Below are positions 43,348 through 53,795 of a stretch of DNA of 64,000 nt, in pieces. This DNA comes from Cognatishimia activa (lineage in GTDB: Bacteria > Pseudomonadota > Alphaproteobacteria > Rhodobacterales > Rhodobacteraceae), in contig NZ_CYTO01000007.1 of the NCBI RefSeq assembly GCF_001458335.1, forward strand, positions 40,819 to 104,818, given 5' to 3'. Position 1 is the stretch's first letter. The number at the start of each line of letters is the position of its first letter. The notes beneath the pieces were generated by a model, which worked only from the letters and a program-made list of their open reading frames with translations, did no database searches and was not told the DNA's origin. The position numbers were made by a program, and so were the translations under genes.

Positions 43348-45003
43348 ATGAATGCGGATTATGTGATTGTCGGAGCGGGCAGCGCGGGCTGTGCCATGGC
43401 CTATCGCCTGTCTGAAGCGGGTAAATCGGTCTTGGTGATTGAACACGGCGGCACCGATGCGGGACCTTTCATTCAGATGCCTGGTGCGCTGAGTTATCCC
43501 ATGAATATGTCTCGCTATGATTGGGGCTATAAATCCGAACCCGAACCACAGCTCAACAACCGCGAGCTGGTCACCCCGCGCGGCAAAGTAATCGGTGGGT
43601 CTTCCTCGATCAACGGTATGGTCTATGTGCGCGGACATGCGGGCGACTACAAATACTGGTCTGAAAGCGGCGCCCATGGCTGGGACTTCGCGGATGTGTT
43701 GCCCTATTTCAAACGCATGGAAACCTGGAATGATCGCGGTCATGGCGGGGATCCTGACTGGCGCGGCAGCGATGGTCCGCTCCACGTAACCCGTGGCCCA
43801 AGGGATAACCCGTTACACGAAGCCTTTGTTTCCGCTGGTGAACAAGCGGGCTACCCGGTCACCCAAGACTACAACGGCGAACAGCAAGAGGGCTTCGGCC
43901 CTATGGAGATGACCGTCTACAAAGGGCAGCGCTGGTCCGCAGCCAACGCCTATCTGAAACCGGCTTTGGCGCGCGACAATTGCGATCTCATCCGCGCGTT
44001 TGCACGAAAAGTGGTCATTGAAAACGGACGCGCCGTTGGCGTCGAAGTTGAGCGTGGCGGCAAGATCGAGGTGATCAGTGCGAATGCGGAAGTCATCTTG
44101 GCCGCATCTTCTATCAATTCCCCGAAGCTGCTCATGCTGTCAGGCATTGGGCCTGCGGGGCACCTTGCGGAACACGGGATCGACGTGATCGTCGACCGCC
44201 CCGGCGTAGGCAAGAACTTACAAGACCACTTGGAGTTCTACTTCCAGTTCGCAGCAAAACAACCGATCACGCTTTTTAAATATTGGAACCTCCTCGGCAA
44301 AGCCTGGGTTGGGGCGCAATGGCTATTCACCAAAACCGGCCTTGGCGCGTCAAACCAATTTGAAAGCGCGGCGTTCATCCGCTCCGACAAAGGCGTGGAC
44401 TACCCTGACATCCAATACCATTTCCTGCCGCTTGCGGTGCGCTATGACGGAAAGGTCGCGGCAGAGGGTCATGGCTTCCAAGCCCATGTGGGCCCAATGC
44501 GGTCTGATTCACGCGGTGAAATCACTTTGAAGTCCGCCGACCCGAAAGACGCACCAAGGATCTTCTTTAACTACATGTCCACGGAGAAAGATTGGACCGA
44601 CTTCCGCAAATGTGTGCGCTTAACCCGCGAGATTTTCGCGCAGGACGCGATGCAATCCCATGTGAAACATGAAATCCAACCCGGCGATGCCTTACAATCT
44701 GATAATGAAATCGACGGCTTCTTACGCGAGCATCTTGAAAGCGCCTACCACCCTTGCGGCACATGCAAAATGGGTGCGGTGGATGATCCGATGTCCGTTG
44801 TCGACCCGGAATGTAGGGTGATTGGTATCGACGGTCTGCGTGTCGCCGACAGCTCGATCTTCCCGCGCATAACCAATGGCAACCTGAACGGTCCATCCAT
44901 CATGACGGGAGAAAAAGCCGCTGACCATATCCTCGGACGACGCCTTGCCCCTTCAAATGCCGAGCCGTGGTACAATCCGAACTGGCAGACCTCCCAGCGT
45001 TAG
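43348..45003 (+). CDS. betA: Choline dehydrogenase
   Basis: A 551-residue GMC-family flavoprotein that oxidises choline to betaine aldehyde, usually coupled to the respiratory chain. The FAD-binding N-terminus is [38 protein letters not shown] and the C-terminal catalytic region [12 protein letters not shown] and [19 protein letters not shown] are all present. It follows betB by 33 bp. Its stop overlaps that of the SURF1 gene on the other strand by 4 bp. Confidence 0.95.
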   Translation: MNADYVIVGAGSAGCAMAYRLSEAGKSVLVIEHGGTDAGPFIQMPGALSYPMNMSRYDWGYKSEPEPQLNNRELVTPRGKVIGGSSSINGMVYVRGHAGDYKYWSESGAHGWDFADVLPYFKRMETWNDRGHGGDPDWRGSDGPLHVTRGPRDNPLHEAFVSAGEQAGYPVTQDYNGEQQEGFGPMEMTVYKGQRWSAANAYLKPALARDNCDLIRAFARKVVIENGRAVGVEVERGGKIEVISANAEVILAASSINSPKLLMLSGIGPAGHLAEHGIDVIVDRPGVGKNLQDHLEFYFQFAAKQPITLFKYWNLLGKAWVGAQWLFTKTGLGASNQFESAAFIRSDKGVDYPDIQYHFLPLAVRYDGKVAAEGHGFQAHVGPMRSDSRGEITLKSADPKDAPRIFFNYMSTEKDWTDFRKCVRLTREIFAQDAMQSHVKHEIQPGDALQSDNEIDGFLREHLESAYHPCGTCKMGAVDDPMSVVDPECRVIGIDGLRVADSSIFPRITNGNLNGPSIMTGEKAADHILGRRLAPSNAEPWYNPNWQTSQR

Positions 45004-45722
45004 GTTTGATCTGGGCTGGTGCGGTGGCTTTTGACACGATCCCAGATCACGAAAGCCATGGCGGCAAAGAACAGCAATGCCATGCCATACCATGTCAGCG
45101 CATAGCTTAGGTGGCTGTTGCGGAATTCGAGCTTCGTCAACCCACCGCGCGGCCATGTGGCTGGCTCACCAACGTGCTCCATCGCGATGAAGTAAGGCGC
45201 GCTTTCGACGTTAAACGCGGTATCCATCGCTTCGAGATCAACCGACACCCAACGATTGGCGCTTGGGTCGTTCTTCTCAAGCGCGGTGCCTTCGGGAACA
45301 GATGGCCTTGCAAGACCAATGATCTCAACGTCACCAACAGGATTGGTCCATTCATCCGGTGAAAGACCTGAAGGGACAAATCCACGATTGACCCAAAAAA
45401 CCGCATCTTCGGTTTGCAATGGCGTGAGCACCCACGCACCCGCACCAAGATCGGTCAACGCTTTCACAGTAAGAGCTTTGTCGTGCTGAAAGGCCCCATC
45501 GGTCTTAACGCGAAGGTACTCAGGCATCGCCTCATCGGGCTTAGCGTCGACGGGATCACCATAGGCGCTCGCCTCAACACGCTCGATCAGATCCAGCTTC
45601 CAGGCCAAGCGTTTCACCTGCCAGTTGCCCAGCAAGATCATCGCCAAAAAAGCAGCGCCCGCCAGGATGAGGATGATTACATCCACCCAGAGCGGGCGCT
45701 TATTGTCTTTTTCAGTACTCAT
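45000..45722 (-). CDS. SURF1-family oxidase assembly protein
   Basis: A 240-residue SURF1/Shy1 protein, a factor for heme insertion or assembly of heme-copper oxidases. It has one helix at each end ([40 protein letters not shown]) and a periplasmic domain with [20 protein letters not shown] and [15 protein letters not shown] closing motif ([16 protein letters not shown]). It is the last gene after cyoABCD, 19 bp behind cyoD, so it most likely serves the bo3 quinol oxidase. ATG 45722 is taken; in-frame GTG at 45731 is possible. Confidence 0.88.
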   Translation of the reverse strand: MSTEKDNKRPLWVDVIILILAGAAFLAMILLGNWQVKRLAWKLDLIERVEASAYGDPVDAKPDEAMPEYLRVKTDGAFQHDKALTVKALTDLGAGAWVLTPLQTEDAVFWVNRGFVPSGLSPDEWTNPVGDVEIIGLARPSVPEGTALEKNDPSANRWVSVDLEAMDTAFNVESAPYFIAMEHVGEPATWPRGGLTKLEFRNSHLSYALTWYGMALLFFAAMAFVIWDRVKSHRTSPDQT

Positions 45723-45741
45723 ATTCAACACTTAAGCAGCA

Positions 45742-46098
45742 TCAAGGCAGGTTGCGAACCCGCTCGATCTGTTCGTGCGCTGGCATCATGTTCTCATGCA
45801 GGTGTGAAATCACCCAGATGGAGCCTGCCAGAATGATCACAAGCAAGATGGCTGAGAACAGCAAGGACATCGCTTGCCAGCCATCCTCCGCGCTCACTGT
45901 CACGTGCAGGAAGTAATAGACGTGCACCAGCACCTGAATGGCACCCATTACCACAACAATCGCGATCACAGTGTTGGTGTCACTGATCGCCCCTGTCATC
46001 ACGAAGTAAAACGGGATGACCGTCAGGATGACCGAGAAGATGAAGCCCATCAGGTAGTCGCGATAGGCCTTTGCGGAATCGTGAGTATCTGCGCTCAT
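45742..46098 (-). CDS. cyoD: Cytochrome bo3 quinol oxidase subunit IV
   Basis: A 118-residue CyoD with three membrane helices (YLMGFIFSVILTVIPFYFVM; NTVIAIVVVMGAIQVLVHVY; AMSLLFSAILLVIILAGSIW) and the family's YYFLHVTVSAEDGW loop. It aids assembly of the copper site in subunit I. The ATG at 46098 overlaps the cyoC stop as ATGA. Confidence 0.93.
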   Translation of the reverse strand: MSADTHDSAKAYRDYLMGFIFSVILTVIPFYFVMTGAISDTNTVIAIVVVMGAIQVLVHVYYFLHVTVSAEDGWQAMSLLFSAILLVIILAGSIWVISHLHENMMPAHEQIERVRNLP

Positions 46099-46763
46099 AG
46101 CAACACCCCAATCAAGTAGACATAAGAGAACACACCGATCCAAATCAGATCGAGGAAGTGCCAGAACAAGCTCAGGCAGGAAATCCGGCGTTTGTTTTCA
46201 TGGGTCAGACCATGCATCTGGACTTGGATCAGCAAGATGACCAGCCACAGCGCGCCGCATGTGACGTGCAAACCGTGCGTGCCCACCAAGGTCCAGAAGG
46301 CCGACAGGAAGGCTGACTCACCCGGACCGGCACCGATGTGCCAAAGGTGCATGAATTCCTCGATCGACATGTAAAGGAAGGCCAGACCAAAGACGCCGGT
46401 CACAACAAGCCAGAACATCATCATGTTCTTCTTGTCTTCGTGCATCTTGATCATGGCGAACCCATAAGTGATCGAAGACAGCAGCAGCCATGCTGTGGCC
46501 CAAGCGATCTTGTCCAACTCGAACAGATCGATCGGCGCAGGTCCGGCTGCATATGACTGCCCAAGCACCGCATAGACCGCAAAGAGAATGCCAAAGATCA
46601 GGCAGTCACTCATCAGGTAGATCCAGAAACCGAGCATGGTGCCGGTTTCGTGGTGGTGCTCGTGGTCATCACCATCGTGATGACCATCATGCGCGTGCGG
46701 GTCCTCGGTTACGTAGAACTCGTAACCGCCTTCAGGAGCGGGGCTGGCGATTGAAGCGGCCAT
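46095..46763 (-). CDS. cyoC: Cytochrome bo3 quinol oxidase subunit III
   Basis: A 222-residue subunit with five helices, as in CyoC of E. coli. The N-terminal tail is unusually histidine-rich (DPHAHDGHHDGDDHEHHHE), which could bind metal. Core motifs include GFWIYLMSDCLIFGILFAVY, HLWHIGAGPGESAFLSAFW and GTHGLHVTCGALWLVILLIQ. It lies 5 bp after cyoB. Confidence 0.94.
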   Translation of the reverse strand: MAASIASPAPEGGYEFYVTEDPHAHDGHHDGDDHEHHHETGTMLGFWIYLMSDCLIFGILFAVYAVLGQSYAAGPAPIDLFELDKIAWATAWLLLSSITYGFAMIKMHEDKKNMMMFWLVVTGVFGLAFLYMSIEEFMHLWHIGAGPGESAFLSAFWTLVGTHGLHVTCGALWLVILLIQVQMHGLTHENKRRISCLSLFWHFLDLIWIGVFSYVYLIGVLL

Positions 46764-46768
46764 TGGCG

Positions 46769-48808
46769 TTACTCCGCAGGTGTAGCGACTGGGGCGGATT
46801 TCAGTTCGATGTCACGAACCTCGTCTGCCGGAATGTAATAGTCGCGGTTGTAGTTAAAGGTATGGGCGATGCCCCAGACCACGGAAGCAAAGAAGGTCAA
46901 TGCTGCAAGCCACCAGACGTGCCAGATAAGCGCAAAGCCCATCACCGTCATGAAGCCCGAGATGATGATTCCGCTACCGGTGTAATGCGGCATATGGATC
47001 GGCGTGAAGCCTTCCGTTGGGCGGCCTTTATAGCCGTTATCCTTCATGTGCTGGAATGCGTCGATCGCATAGACCCGCGGCGTGAAAGCAAAGTTGTAAT
47101 ATGGTGGAGGAGAGGTGGTCGCCCATTCCAACGTACGGCCAGTGCCCCAAGGGTCATCGCCACATTTCAACTCATCGCGTTTGTAGATCGACCAGACGAT
47201 TTGCATGATAAAGGCGAGAACACCCACCGCAATCATCAAGGCACCAATGAGAGCAACGAAGAAATACCCTGCATAGAAGGTGTCTTCGAACTGACTCAAA
47301 CGGCGGGTCACACCCATCAGCCCCATGATGTAAAGCGGCATGAAGGCGAACCAGAAACCGATTGTCCAACCCCAGAAGCTGAGCATTCCCCAGCCGCGGT
47401 GTAGGTGGAAACCAAAGGCTTTTGGCCACCAATAGTTGATACCGGCGAAGATACCAAAGACCACACCACCGATGATCACATTATGGAAATGCGCGATCAG
47501 GAAGAGCGAGTTGTGCAACACGTAGTCCGCAGGCGGAACCGCCAATAGTACGCCCGTCATACCACCGACCACAAAGGTCAGCATGAAGGCCACAACCCAA
47601 AGCATCGGAAGCTCATAACGAATCCGACCTTTGTACATAGTGAAAAGCCAGTTAAAGAGCTTGGCTCCCGTTGGGATCGAGATAATCATTGTCGTGATCC
47701 CGAAGAACGAGTTCACGTCAGCGCCCGCACCCATTGTGAAGAAGTGGTGCAGCCAAACGATGTAGCTCAGGATCATGATCACGCAGGTCGCGTAAACCAT
47801 GGATGTGTAGCCAAACAGACGCTTCTTGGTGAATGTTGGCACGATCTCGGAAAAGATACCAAAGACCGGGATCGTCAGGATGTACACCTCTGGGTGACCC
47901 CAGATCCAAATCAGGTTCACATACATCATTGGGTTCCCACCACCGTCATTGGTGAAGAAGTGGGTGCCCAGATACCGGTCTGCGGTCAGCAGCGCCAAAG
48001 TTGCAGACAGAATTGGGAAACTCGCGACAATCAAGACGTTGGTACACAAAGTGGTCCAGCAAAAGATTGGCATCTTCATCCAGGTCATGCCCGGCGCGCG
48101 CATTTTCACCAAGGTCACGATCAAGTTGATGCCTGACAGCGTCGTCCCGATACCGGCGATGTTCAAAGACCAAAGGTAATAGTCCATGCCCACGCCCGGA
48201 CTAAAGGTCAGCCCCGATAGCGGCGGATAAGCGAGCCAACCAGTCGCCGCGAACTCACCCACAAACAGAGAGATCATAATAAGAACCGCGCCGGACACCG
48301 TTAACCAGAAGCTGAAGTTATTCAGGAACGGGAAGGCCACGTCGCGTGCACCGATCTGCAAAGGCATCACGTAGTTCATGAAGCCGGTCACAAATGGCAT
48401 CGCGACAAAGAAGATCATGATCACGCCATGAACGGTGAAAACCTGATCGTAGTGATAAGACGGCAAGAAGCCGACATATCCAGCCGAGGCCAAGGCTTGG
48501 TGCAGACGCATCAACAGCGCATCGGCAAAGCCACGCACCAACATGATGACCGCCAGTATCATATACATGATACCGATTTTCTTATGGTCGATGGAGGTGA
48601 ACCACTCTTTCCAGAGATAACCCCATAGGCGGAAATACGTTAGAGCCGCCACAACCACGGCACCCAGAATGCAAGTGCCGATGAATGTGCCGAAGATGAC
48701 CGGGTCGTAGAATGGGAAGATGTCCCAGTCTAGCTTACCCCAGAACCAGTGGACCGAGCTGACAGCGTCGCTGCTGTGCTCAGAAACATGTGCGTTTGAG
48801 CTTGCCAT
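46769..48808 (-). CDS. cyoB: Cytochrome bo3 quinol oxidase subunit I
   Basis: A 679-residue heme-copper oxidase catalytic subunit that reduces O2 with electrons from quinol and pumps protons. The binuclear-centre motifs are present: [20 protein letters not shown] (His-Glu-Tyr crosslink region), [10 protein letters not shown] and [39 protein letters not shown] carries the low-spin heme ligand region. Full length for CyoB, with extra helices at both ends. It is 2 bp from cyoA. Confidence 0.96.
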   Translation of the reverse strand: MASSNAHVSEHSSDAVSSVHWFWGKLDWDIFPFYDPVIFGTFIGTCILGAVVVAALTYFRLWGYLWKEWFTSIDHKKIGIMYMILAVIMLVRGFADALLMRLHQALASAGYVGFLPSYHYDQVFTVHGVIMIFFVAMPFVTGFMNYVMPLQIGARDVAFPFLNNFSFWLTVSGAVLIMISLFVGEFAATGWLAYPPLSGLTFSPGVGMDYYLWSLNIAGIGTTLSGINLIVTLVKMRAPGMTWMKMPIFCWTTLCTNVLIVASFPILSATLALLTADRYLGTHFFTNDGGGNPMMYVNLIWIWGHPEVYILTIPVFGIFSEIVPTFTKKRLFGYTSMVYATCVIMILSYIVWLHHFFTMGAGADVNSFFGITTMIISIPTGAKLFNWLFTMYKGRIRYELPMLWVVAFMLTFVVGGMTGVLLAVPPADYVLHNSLFLIAHFHNVIIGGVVFGIFAGINYWWPKAFGFHLHRGWGMLSFWGWTIGFWFAFMPLYIMGLMGVTRRLSQFEDTFYAGYFFVALIGALMIAVGVLAFIMQIVWSIYKRDELKCGDDPWGTGRTLEWATTSPPPYYNFAFTPRVYAIDAFQHMKDNGYKGRPTEGFTPIHMPHYTGSGIIISGFMTVMGFALIWHVWWLAALTFFASVVWGIAHTFNYNRDYYIPADEVRDIELKSAPVATPAE

Positions 48809-48810
48809 TG

Positions 48811-49893
48811 TCAGTGTGCCTCAAGCTTTTGTTCAGTGACTTCAGAAGGCGGGATCAAGCTCATGGCGTGAATCACTTCACCTTTGGATTGTTCAAGATC
48901 CTTGCGCAGCAGAAGGAACAGCGCTTCTGGATCATCGGCAGAGCAGAGCCCGCGGAAGAGCTCGCGGTTGTAAAGGCCTTCAAGGCCACCACCGCCTAGG
49001 GCATCCACCATCATCATATCGTTCAGGCAAAGCTCTTCTTCACCCGCGCACATGTTCAGGATCTTGTCCCAGATACCGTCTTCAACCGCGCCGAAATATT
49101 CGACTGGGTGTTTCGTGGTCTGCTCTTGCAGACGATCAAAGTTCGAACGGTCCAACACGTCGGCTGAGGTTTTCACCTTTTCAACCCAAACATCAAAACC
49201 GGCCTCATCCACGGCGTGGAAATCAAAGTTCATGTGCGAAAAGCCGATACCGCTGTAGTTTGCGGAAATGCCTTTGAACGTGCCCGGTGCGTTGATCACG
49301 GCGTTCAGCTCGGTTTCCATGCCAGCCATCGCATAGATCATGCCCGCCATCTCGGGAATGTAGAAAGCGTTCATCACGGTGTTAGAGGTGATCTTCCACT
49401 CTACCGGACGGTCAACAATCGCTGCTGCCTCGTTTACAACGGCGATGCCTTGTTCCGGATAAATGAAAAGCCACTTCCAATCCAAAGCAACCACCTGAAC
49501 CTCCAGCGGCTCGACGGTTGGATCGATCGGCTTTTCTGCCGAGATCCGCTTTAGATCATCATATGGTTCCAGACGGTGTGTCGCGACCCAAGTCAGACCT
49601 GCGAGACAGATGATAATTGCCAAAGGCACCGCCCATACGACGATCTCAAGGCTCACAGAGTGATCCCACTCCGGCTCGTAAGTCGCGTTTTCGTTGGATT
49701 GGCGATACTTGACCGCGAAGAAGATTGTGAGTGCAGTGACAGGGATGATGACGATCAACATCAAAACCGTTGCGTAGACGATCAAGTCGCCCTGTTGCTG
49801 CGCGATGTCACCGGACGGATTGAGCACTGTCAAATTGCATCCGGCGAACAGAAATGTCAGGCTCAATAGTAGAGCCAGCCTAGAAAACCGCAT
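48811..49893 (-). CDS. cyoA: Cytochrome bo3 quinol oxidase subunit II
   Basis: A 360-residue CyoA with a lipoprotein signal ([13 protein letters not shown]), two membrane helices and a periplasmic cupredoxin domain lacking the CuA ligands, as expected of a quinol oxidase rather than a cytochrome c oxidase. [19 protein letters not shown] is the family hallmark. The C-terminal extension contains [23 protein letters not shown] 49893 puts the lipobox at a normal distance; upstream in-frame ATGs at 49986 and 50013 would give a long polar leader and have no better ribosome-binding site. First gene of cyoABCD-SURF1. Confidence 0.93.
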   Translation of the reverse strand: MRFSRLALLLSLTFLFAGCNLTVLNPSGDIAQQQGDLIVYATVLMLIVIIPVTALTIFFAVKYRQSNENATYEPEWDHSVSLEIVVWAVPLAIIICLAGLTWVATHRLEPYDDLKRISAEKPIDPTVEPLEVQVVALDWKWLFIYPEQGIAVVNEAAAIVDRPVEWKITSNTVMNAFYIPEMAGMIYAMAGMETELNAVINAPGTFKGISANYSGIGFSHMNFDFHAVDEAGFDVWVEKVKTSADVLDRSNFDRLQEQTTKHPVEYFGAVEDGIWDKILNMCAGEEELCLNDMMMVDALGGGGLEGLYNRELFRGLCSADDPEALFLLLRKDLEQSKGEVIHAMSLIPPSEVTEQKLEAH

Positions 49894-50005
49894 TGGAAAC
49901 CAGTCTTTGTTATCGGAATTTAGCTGGACAGCACCACGGGGAGGAGCAGACTGCCTTGCGGGTGTGGCAATAACGGGTGTGGACATTGGGTGCAAGATGC
50001 TGCAC

Positions 50006-50043
50006 TGCGACATTCGTCCACGCCTTCGGGTTTTAATGTCGCA
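50006..50043. promoter_or_regulatory. Inverted repeat in the cyoA-MFS divergent region
   Basis: TGCGACATT (50006-50014) and AATGTCGCA (50035-50043) are perfect reverse complements with centres 29 bp apart; a further TGCGAC follows at about 50059. The spacing fits a regulator dimer binding on one face of DNA in the promoter of the oxidase operon, or a hairpin in the leader of the divergent transporter. The regulator is unknown. Confidence 0.45.
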
Positions 50044-50104
50044 GCAACGTCTGAAATGTGCGACCCCGTAGCGAGGTCACCGACTGTTCAGGAGAGATAA
50101 AGTA

Positions 50105-51382
50105 ATGGCGAATACCGAGGCAGCTACGCTTCACCATGTAAACCTTGATGACGTTGTCACAACAGTGGTCATGGCGCGCGTAACCGATTTCTTCGGCTTC
50201 TTTGTTTACGCTATCGCATCAGCGATGGTGTTCCCTACTGTGTTCTTCCCACATCTAGACCCTTTGACAGGGACAATGTGGTCTTTCGCACTGTTTTCAC
50301 TGGCATTTTTAGCTCGGCCCATCGCAAGCATGGCAAGCCGGACCCTGCAACACAAGATCGGTCGAGGCGGCAAAATCACCCTCGCTTTGATGGTTTTAGG
50401 TTGCTCAACGGTGACCATTGGCCTGCTGCCAAGCTATGAAAAAATCGGCTGGCTAGCCCCTCTCAGCCTAGGCGTTTTGCGCTTCTTGCAAGGCCTTGGA
50501 CTTGGCGGCGCTTGGGACGGAATCACCCTGCAGCTCAAATCAGCAGCTCCCAAAAACCGCGAAGGCCTCTACGGCATGGTTCCACAGCTTGGTGGACCGA
50601 TCGGTTTCTGCGTTGCAGCATCGCTGTTTTACGTGCTCGAAGGCTTTCTAACCCCCGAAGAATTTTATTCTTACGGATGGCGCTTTGCCTTCTTCGCAGT
50701 CATGGCGGTGAATGTTGTGGCACTTTTTGCACGCCTCCGCCTTCTCACAACCGATTTCGGTGCCGACGGCGAAACGTCGATGAAGTCAGCCCCGCTGTCA
50801 GAGCTGCTGCGTTCCGAGGGTCGTACGATTCTTTTGTCCGCCTTGCTGCCGCTTTGCAGCTATGCACTTTTCCACATGGTCACCGTCTTCCCACTGAGCT
50901 ACGCGATCTTGTTCACGGATTTCTCGCTAACAGATATCCTGCTTTACGAGCTCATCGGCGGCACATTGGCGATCGGGACAGTCATTCTCTCCGGTGTCCT
51001 AGCAGACCGTTTCTCCCGCCGTGTTGTGCTTTGGATCAGCTGCGCGCTTGTACCACTGCTTTGCCTCAGCATCGGCACCCTGGCCACACAGCCAGCGATC
51101 TACATCATTCTTGGTTTTATGCTGCTGGGTCTGTCCTACGGACAATCAAGCACCATCGTTCCAAACCGCTTCGAGCCTAAGTTCCGCTATTCTGGTAGCG
51201 CGCTGGCAACGAACCTCTCCTGGATCTTAGGCGCAGCCTTCGCGCCGCTCGTGGGCCTGTTCTTGGCAGCACAGTTCGGACTAGCGGCTACGGCGATGTA
51301 TATGCTGTCCGGCGCAATCGTCACCGCGGGCAGCCTGTATGTTTTGTCCAACGTGGTTGAAAAGAAAAAGGCGGCATCATAA
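50105..51382 (+). CDS. MFS transporter, MHS (metabolite:H+ symporter) type
   Basis: A 425-residue major-facilitator protein with twelve predicted helices. VMARVTDFFGFFVYAIASAM at the start and FSLAFLARPIASMASRTLQH / RFLQGLGLGGAWDGITLQLK are typical of the MHS subfamily (proline/betaine, dicarboxylate or shikimate symporters). GVLADRFSRR is the loop 8-9 motif. The substrate cannot be named; uptake of a carboxylate or betaine is the family expectation. It is divergent from cyoABCD and ends in a strong bidirectional terminator. AGGAGAG lies before the ATG. Confidence 0.87.
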   Translation: MANTEAATLHHVNLDDVVTTVVMARVTDFFGFFVYAIASAMVFPTVFFPHLDPLTGTMWSFALFSLAFLARPIASMASRTLQHKIGRGGKITLALMVLGCSTVTIGLLPSYEKIGWLAPLSLGVLRFLQGLGLGGAWDGITLQLKSAAPKNREGLYGMVPQLGGPIGFCVAASLFYVLEGFLTPEEFYSYGWRFAFFAVMAVNVVALFARLRLLTTDFGADGETSMKSAPLSELLRSEGRTILLSALLPLCSYALFHMVTVFPLSYAILFTDFSLTDILLYELIGGTLAIGTVILSGVLADRFSRRVVLWISCALVPLLCLSIGTLATQPAIYIILGFMLLGLSYGQSSTIVPNRFEPKFRYSGSALATNLSWILGAAFAPLVGLFLAAQFGLAATAMYMLSGAIVTAGSLYVLSNVVEKKKAAS

Positions 51383-51450
51383 CGGATGCAAATGAGCGCT
51401 TGGTCCTAGCGCCAAGCGATCAGCTAAGACAAAGAGCGTTTCAAATTAAA

Positions 51451-51487
51451 AAGCCGGCCGAGAGGGGTTCTCTCGGCCGGCTTTTTT
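51451..51487. terminator. Bidirectional terminator
   Basis: AAGCCGGCCGAGAG (51451-51464) and CTCTCGGCCGGCTT (51470-51483) form a perfect 14-bp stem with a GGGTT loop, T-rich downstream on the plus strand and, through AAAAA at its left, on the minus strand too. It serves both the MFS gene and the convergent autotransporter gene. Confidence 0.93.
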
Positions 51488-51515
51488 GTTCTTAGCCTTG
51501 GTATCTAAATTCAGC

Positions 51516-53648
51516 TTAGAACCGCGTGTTAATCCCAAACATCATGCCCGTTTCATCGCGGCCTGCGATATGACCGCGGTTTTGTGCATGAACAAAAGAA
51601 ACACCCAAATTGGATCGATCCGAAATAGGGCGCTGATACGTTAATGACAAACGCACTTCACGTTTCTCAGGAGAGAGATCAATTGGAATGTGGCGCATAG
51701 AGGTTGTGCCGTCGGCGGCAAAGACCTCTAGGCCGATTGACGTGGAACCGTGACTGATCGCCGCCGGCAAAGCCAGAGAGGCGGTAATACTGTCTCCGCG
51801 CTTGAACAGGTCTTGCTGTGCGATCGACAAGGACGCGGCGTTCATAATCACGTTCGCCGATTGCCCAAGGGCAGAAGCCTCACGACCAGAAGCAAAGCCC
51901 GCCTCAAACTTAATCTGTGCCGCCTCGGATAGATCTGCCGCCAAAGCCATGCCTACAGAGACAAGAGAGCTGCTTGTCCCGCCGTTCCAATCGGACAAAA
52001 GCGCAGATGTATCATCGCCGAAAGCAGCGCTCACCTCAAATGTCGCCACATCCAAGTCGAAGCTGCGGCTTGCGCCGAAGCCCAAGGACTCTGATCCGAT
52101 CTCGCTCTTATGGTAGAACGCAAAACTCATGTCGGAATCACCCCAGTCCATCGGTATATGGTGCCCGTCGCCAAAGAAGGCTGCGCCGCCAAAGCTTGTT
52201 TCCTGCACATCATCAAACCGTGCGACATCGTCGTTGGAAAAGAGGGGTGCAATCGAATTGTTGACGACCAGAGCGGAGCCCTGAACACCAAAACTCGCTG
52301 AAAGTGAGTCCTTTGTGGCAACCTCAACGTTCTGTAGGGCGCGCGAGACTGCATCACCGCTGGCCCCACCGGCAACGACCAATGGCTGTTTGAGGTCAAT
52401 CTCAGTTCCGTTCGAGGTGGTTGTCACAGTCGTGCCAATCGGCAGAAGCGCCGCAGCCACGTCAAGGAAACCGTGCCCAAACTCATTGCTGTAGGCGTGG
52501 TTAAATCCGGGCGCTAAAGTAATTGTCCCCGCCTGAGTGAACTCAGCGAAATCGTTGTCTGCAGACGCCAAAAGACGGATCCGCAGTTCTTGATGTGTCA
52601 TGGTCGGGAACGCTTCGGCTAGAAGTGCTAAAGCCCCTGCGACGGTCGGTGCAGCAAACGATGTACCCGTATTGTAAGCATAACTAGCAATAGATGCATC
52701 AACGGCACCGAGCCAAGTGCCATCGGCGGCAATACACCAAGCCGCTGCGGAATGACACGCACTTGAAAGGAGGGTCGCAGAAACGATATCGTCACCAACT
52801 TGCTCTGGCATCGCATTGACGACAGCAAGCCAGCTATCTTGCAAAGTGGGTTCAAAGAGCGGCAGACCAGCCAAAAGCCCGACAGACGGAACTGGCGGTT
52901 CTTCATTGGCAACCGCGAACAAAACAATCCCGTTTTGGGCATAGTTCTTCAGGGCGTTCAAATAGTCGCGCCCACCTGAAGAAGAGAAAAACCCATTGTA
53001 ATTTGCCGTCGTCGCATCGACACCTGAAAGGCCCCAAGAATTGTTCAATGCAACCGCCCCGGCTGTTGCTGCTGCGTTCGCGGTGGCGGTCAGGCTACTC
53101 GTGGAAACAGTCAGCCCATCCAAGGAAATCATGCCCAAAACCAGGTCTGCACCGGGCGCTACCCCGATCATATTTGACGAAACTCCGGCGGCGACAGATG
53201 CAACAAAGGTTCCGTGGTCGTCTACGGTGACACCTGCTCCGGTCGTCAGAGTTTTGCCGCTCAGAGTTTCGTGGCTCGTGAGGAACCCGCTATCTGAAAT
53301 CGCAATCGTTTCACCAGCACCGGTCAGCCCTGCTGCGTGGGCGTAATGAATCCCGGAATTCCGGATAGGACTATTCCCTAACGTTGGTTCTTCGTCTGGA
53401 TCATATCGGCCATTTCCATTAATTTCTAAATGACCCGTAGTCTGCTGATTTGTATAACGCCGGTCATTATCAACCAACAAATTCGCTGCGGATCGAACGC
53501 TGTCCAGATTGTCTAAAAAAGAAGCAAGAAGCGTTGCGCTAGTGGCCGTTGGCATACCGGGGTCAGCAGTGTCCTCACCGCCGCCACAACCAGCTAGAAC
53601 CAAAGGCGTTAAAATAGACGCTGCAAGAATTTTTACCTTTTGTTTCAA
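51516..53648 (-). CDS. Subtilisin-family lipoprotein autotransporter
   Basis: A 710-residue surface protease. A lipoprotein signal (SILTPLVLAGC, lipid-bearing C21) is followed by a subtilase domain with catalytic D119 (AISDSGFLTSHETL), H145 (DDHGTFVASVAAG) and S330 (NTGTSFAAPTVAGAL). The last 270 residues form an autotransporter beta-barrel ending in phenylalanine (GMMFGINTRF). This layout matches the NalP/SphB1 class of lipid-anchored serine protease autotransporters that process other surface proteins. The start is TTG at 53648 with GGAAGG eight bases upstream; this gives a clean signal peptide, whereas the longer frame from 53693 adds a cysteine-rich stretch. Confidence 0.85.
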   Translation of the reverse strand: MKQKVKILAASILTPLVLAGCGGGEDTADPGMPTATSATLLASFLDNLDSVRSAANLLVDNDRRYTNQQTTGHLEINGNGRYDPDEEPTLGNSPIRNSGIHYAHAAGLTGAGETIAISDSGFLTSHETLSGKTLTTGAGVTVDDHGTFVASVAAGVSSNMIGVAPGADLVLGMISLDGLTVSTSSLTATANAAATAGAVALNNSWGLSGVDATTANYNGFFSSSGGRDYLNALKNYAQNGIVLFAVANEEPPVPSVGLLAGLPLFEPTLQDSWLAVVNAMPEQVGDDIVSATLLSSACHSAAAWCIAADGTWLGAVDASIASYAYNTGTSFAAPTVAGALALLAEAFPTMTHQELRIRLLASADNDFAEFTQAGTITLAPGFNHAYSNEFGHGFLDVAAALLPIGTTVTTTSNGTEIDLKQPLVVAGGASGDAVSRALQNVEVATKDSLSASFGVQGSALVVNNSIAPLFSNDDVARFDDVQETSFGGAAFFGDGHHIPMDWGDSDMSFAFYHKSEIGSESLGFGASRSFDLDVATFEVSAAFGDDTSALLSDWNGGTSSSLVSVGMALAADLSEAAQIKFEAGFASGREASALGQSANVIMNAASLSIAQQDLFKRGDSITASLALPAAISHGSTSIGLEVFAADGTTSMRHIPIDLSPEKREVRLSLTYQRPISDRSNLGVSFVHAQNRGHIAGRDETGMMFGINTRF

Positions 53649-53795
53649 TATACTAACCTTCCAAACACAGGCGCACCCACCGCAAAACATCACTCATAAT
53701 AAATAGTTAACACACGCTAGAGACGAAAAAAGTAGGAATTTAATTTTCGATAATTTCAAGCAAAAAGCCGTATGTCAGCAATTCTTGAATTAATG

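Noticed and set aside
46490..47404. 304-codon plus-strand frame opposite cyoC/cyoB
   Set aside because: His/Arg-rich shadow of membrane protein genes, no ribosome-binding site.
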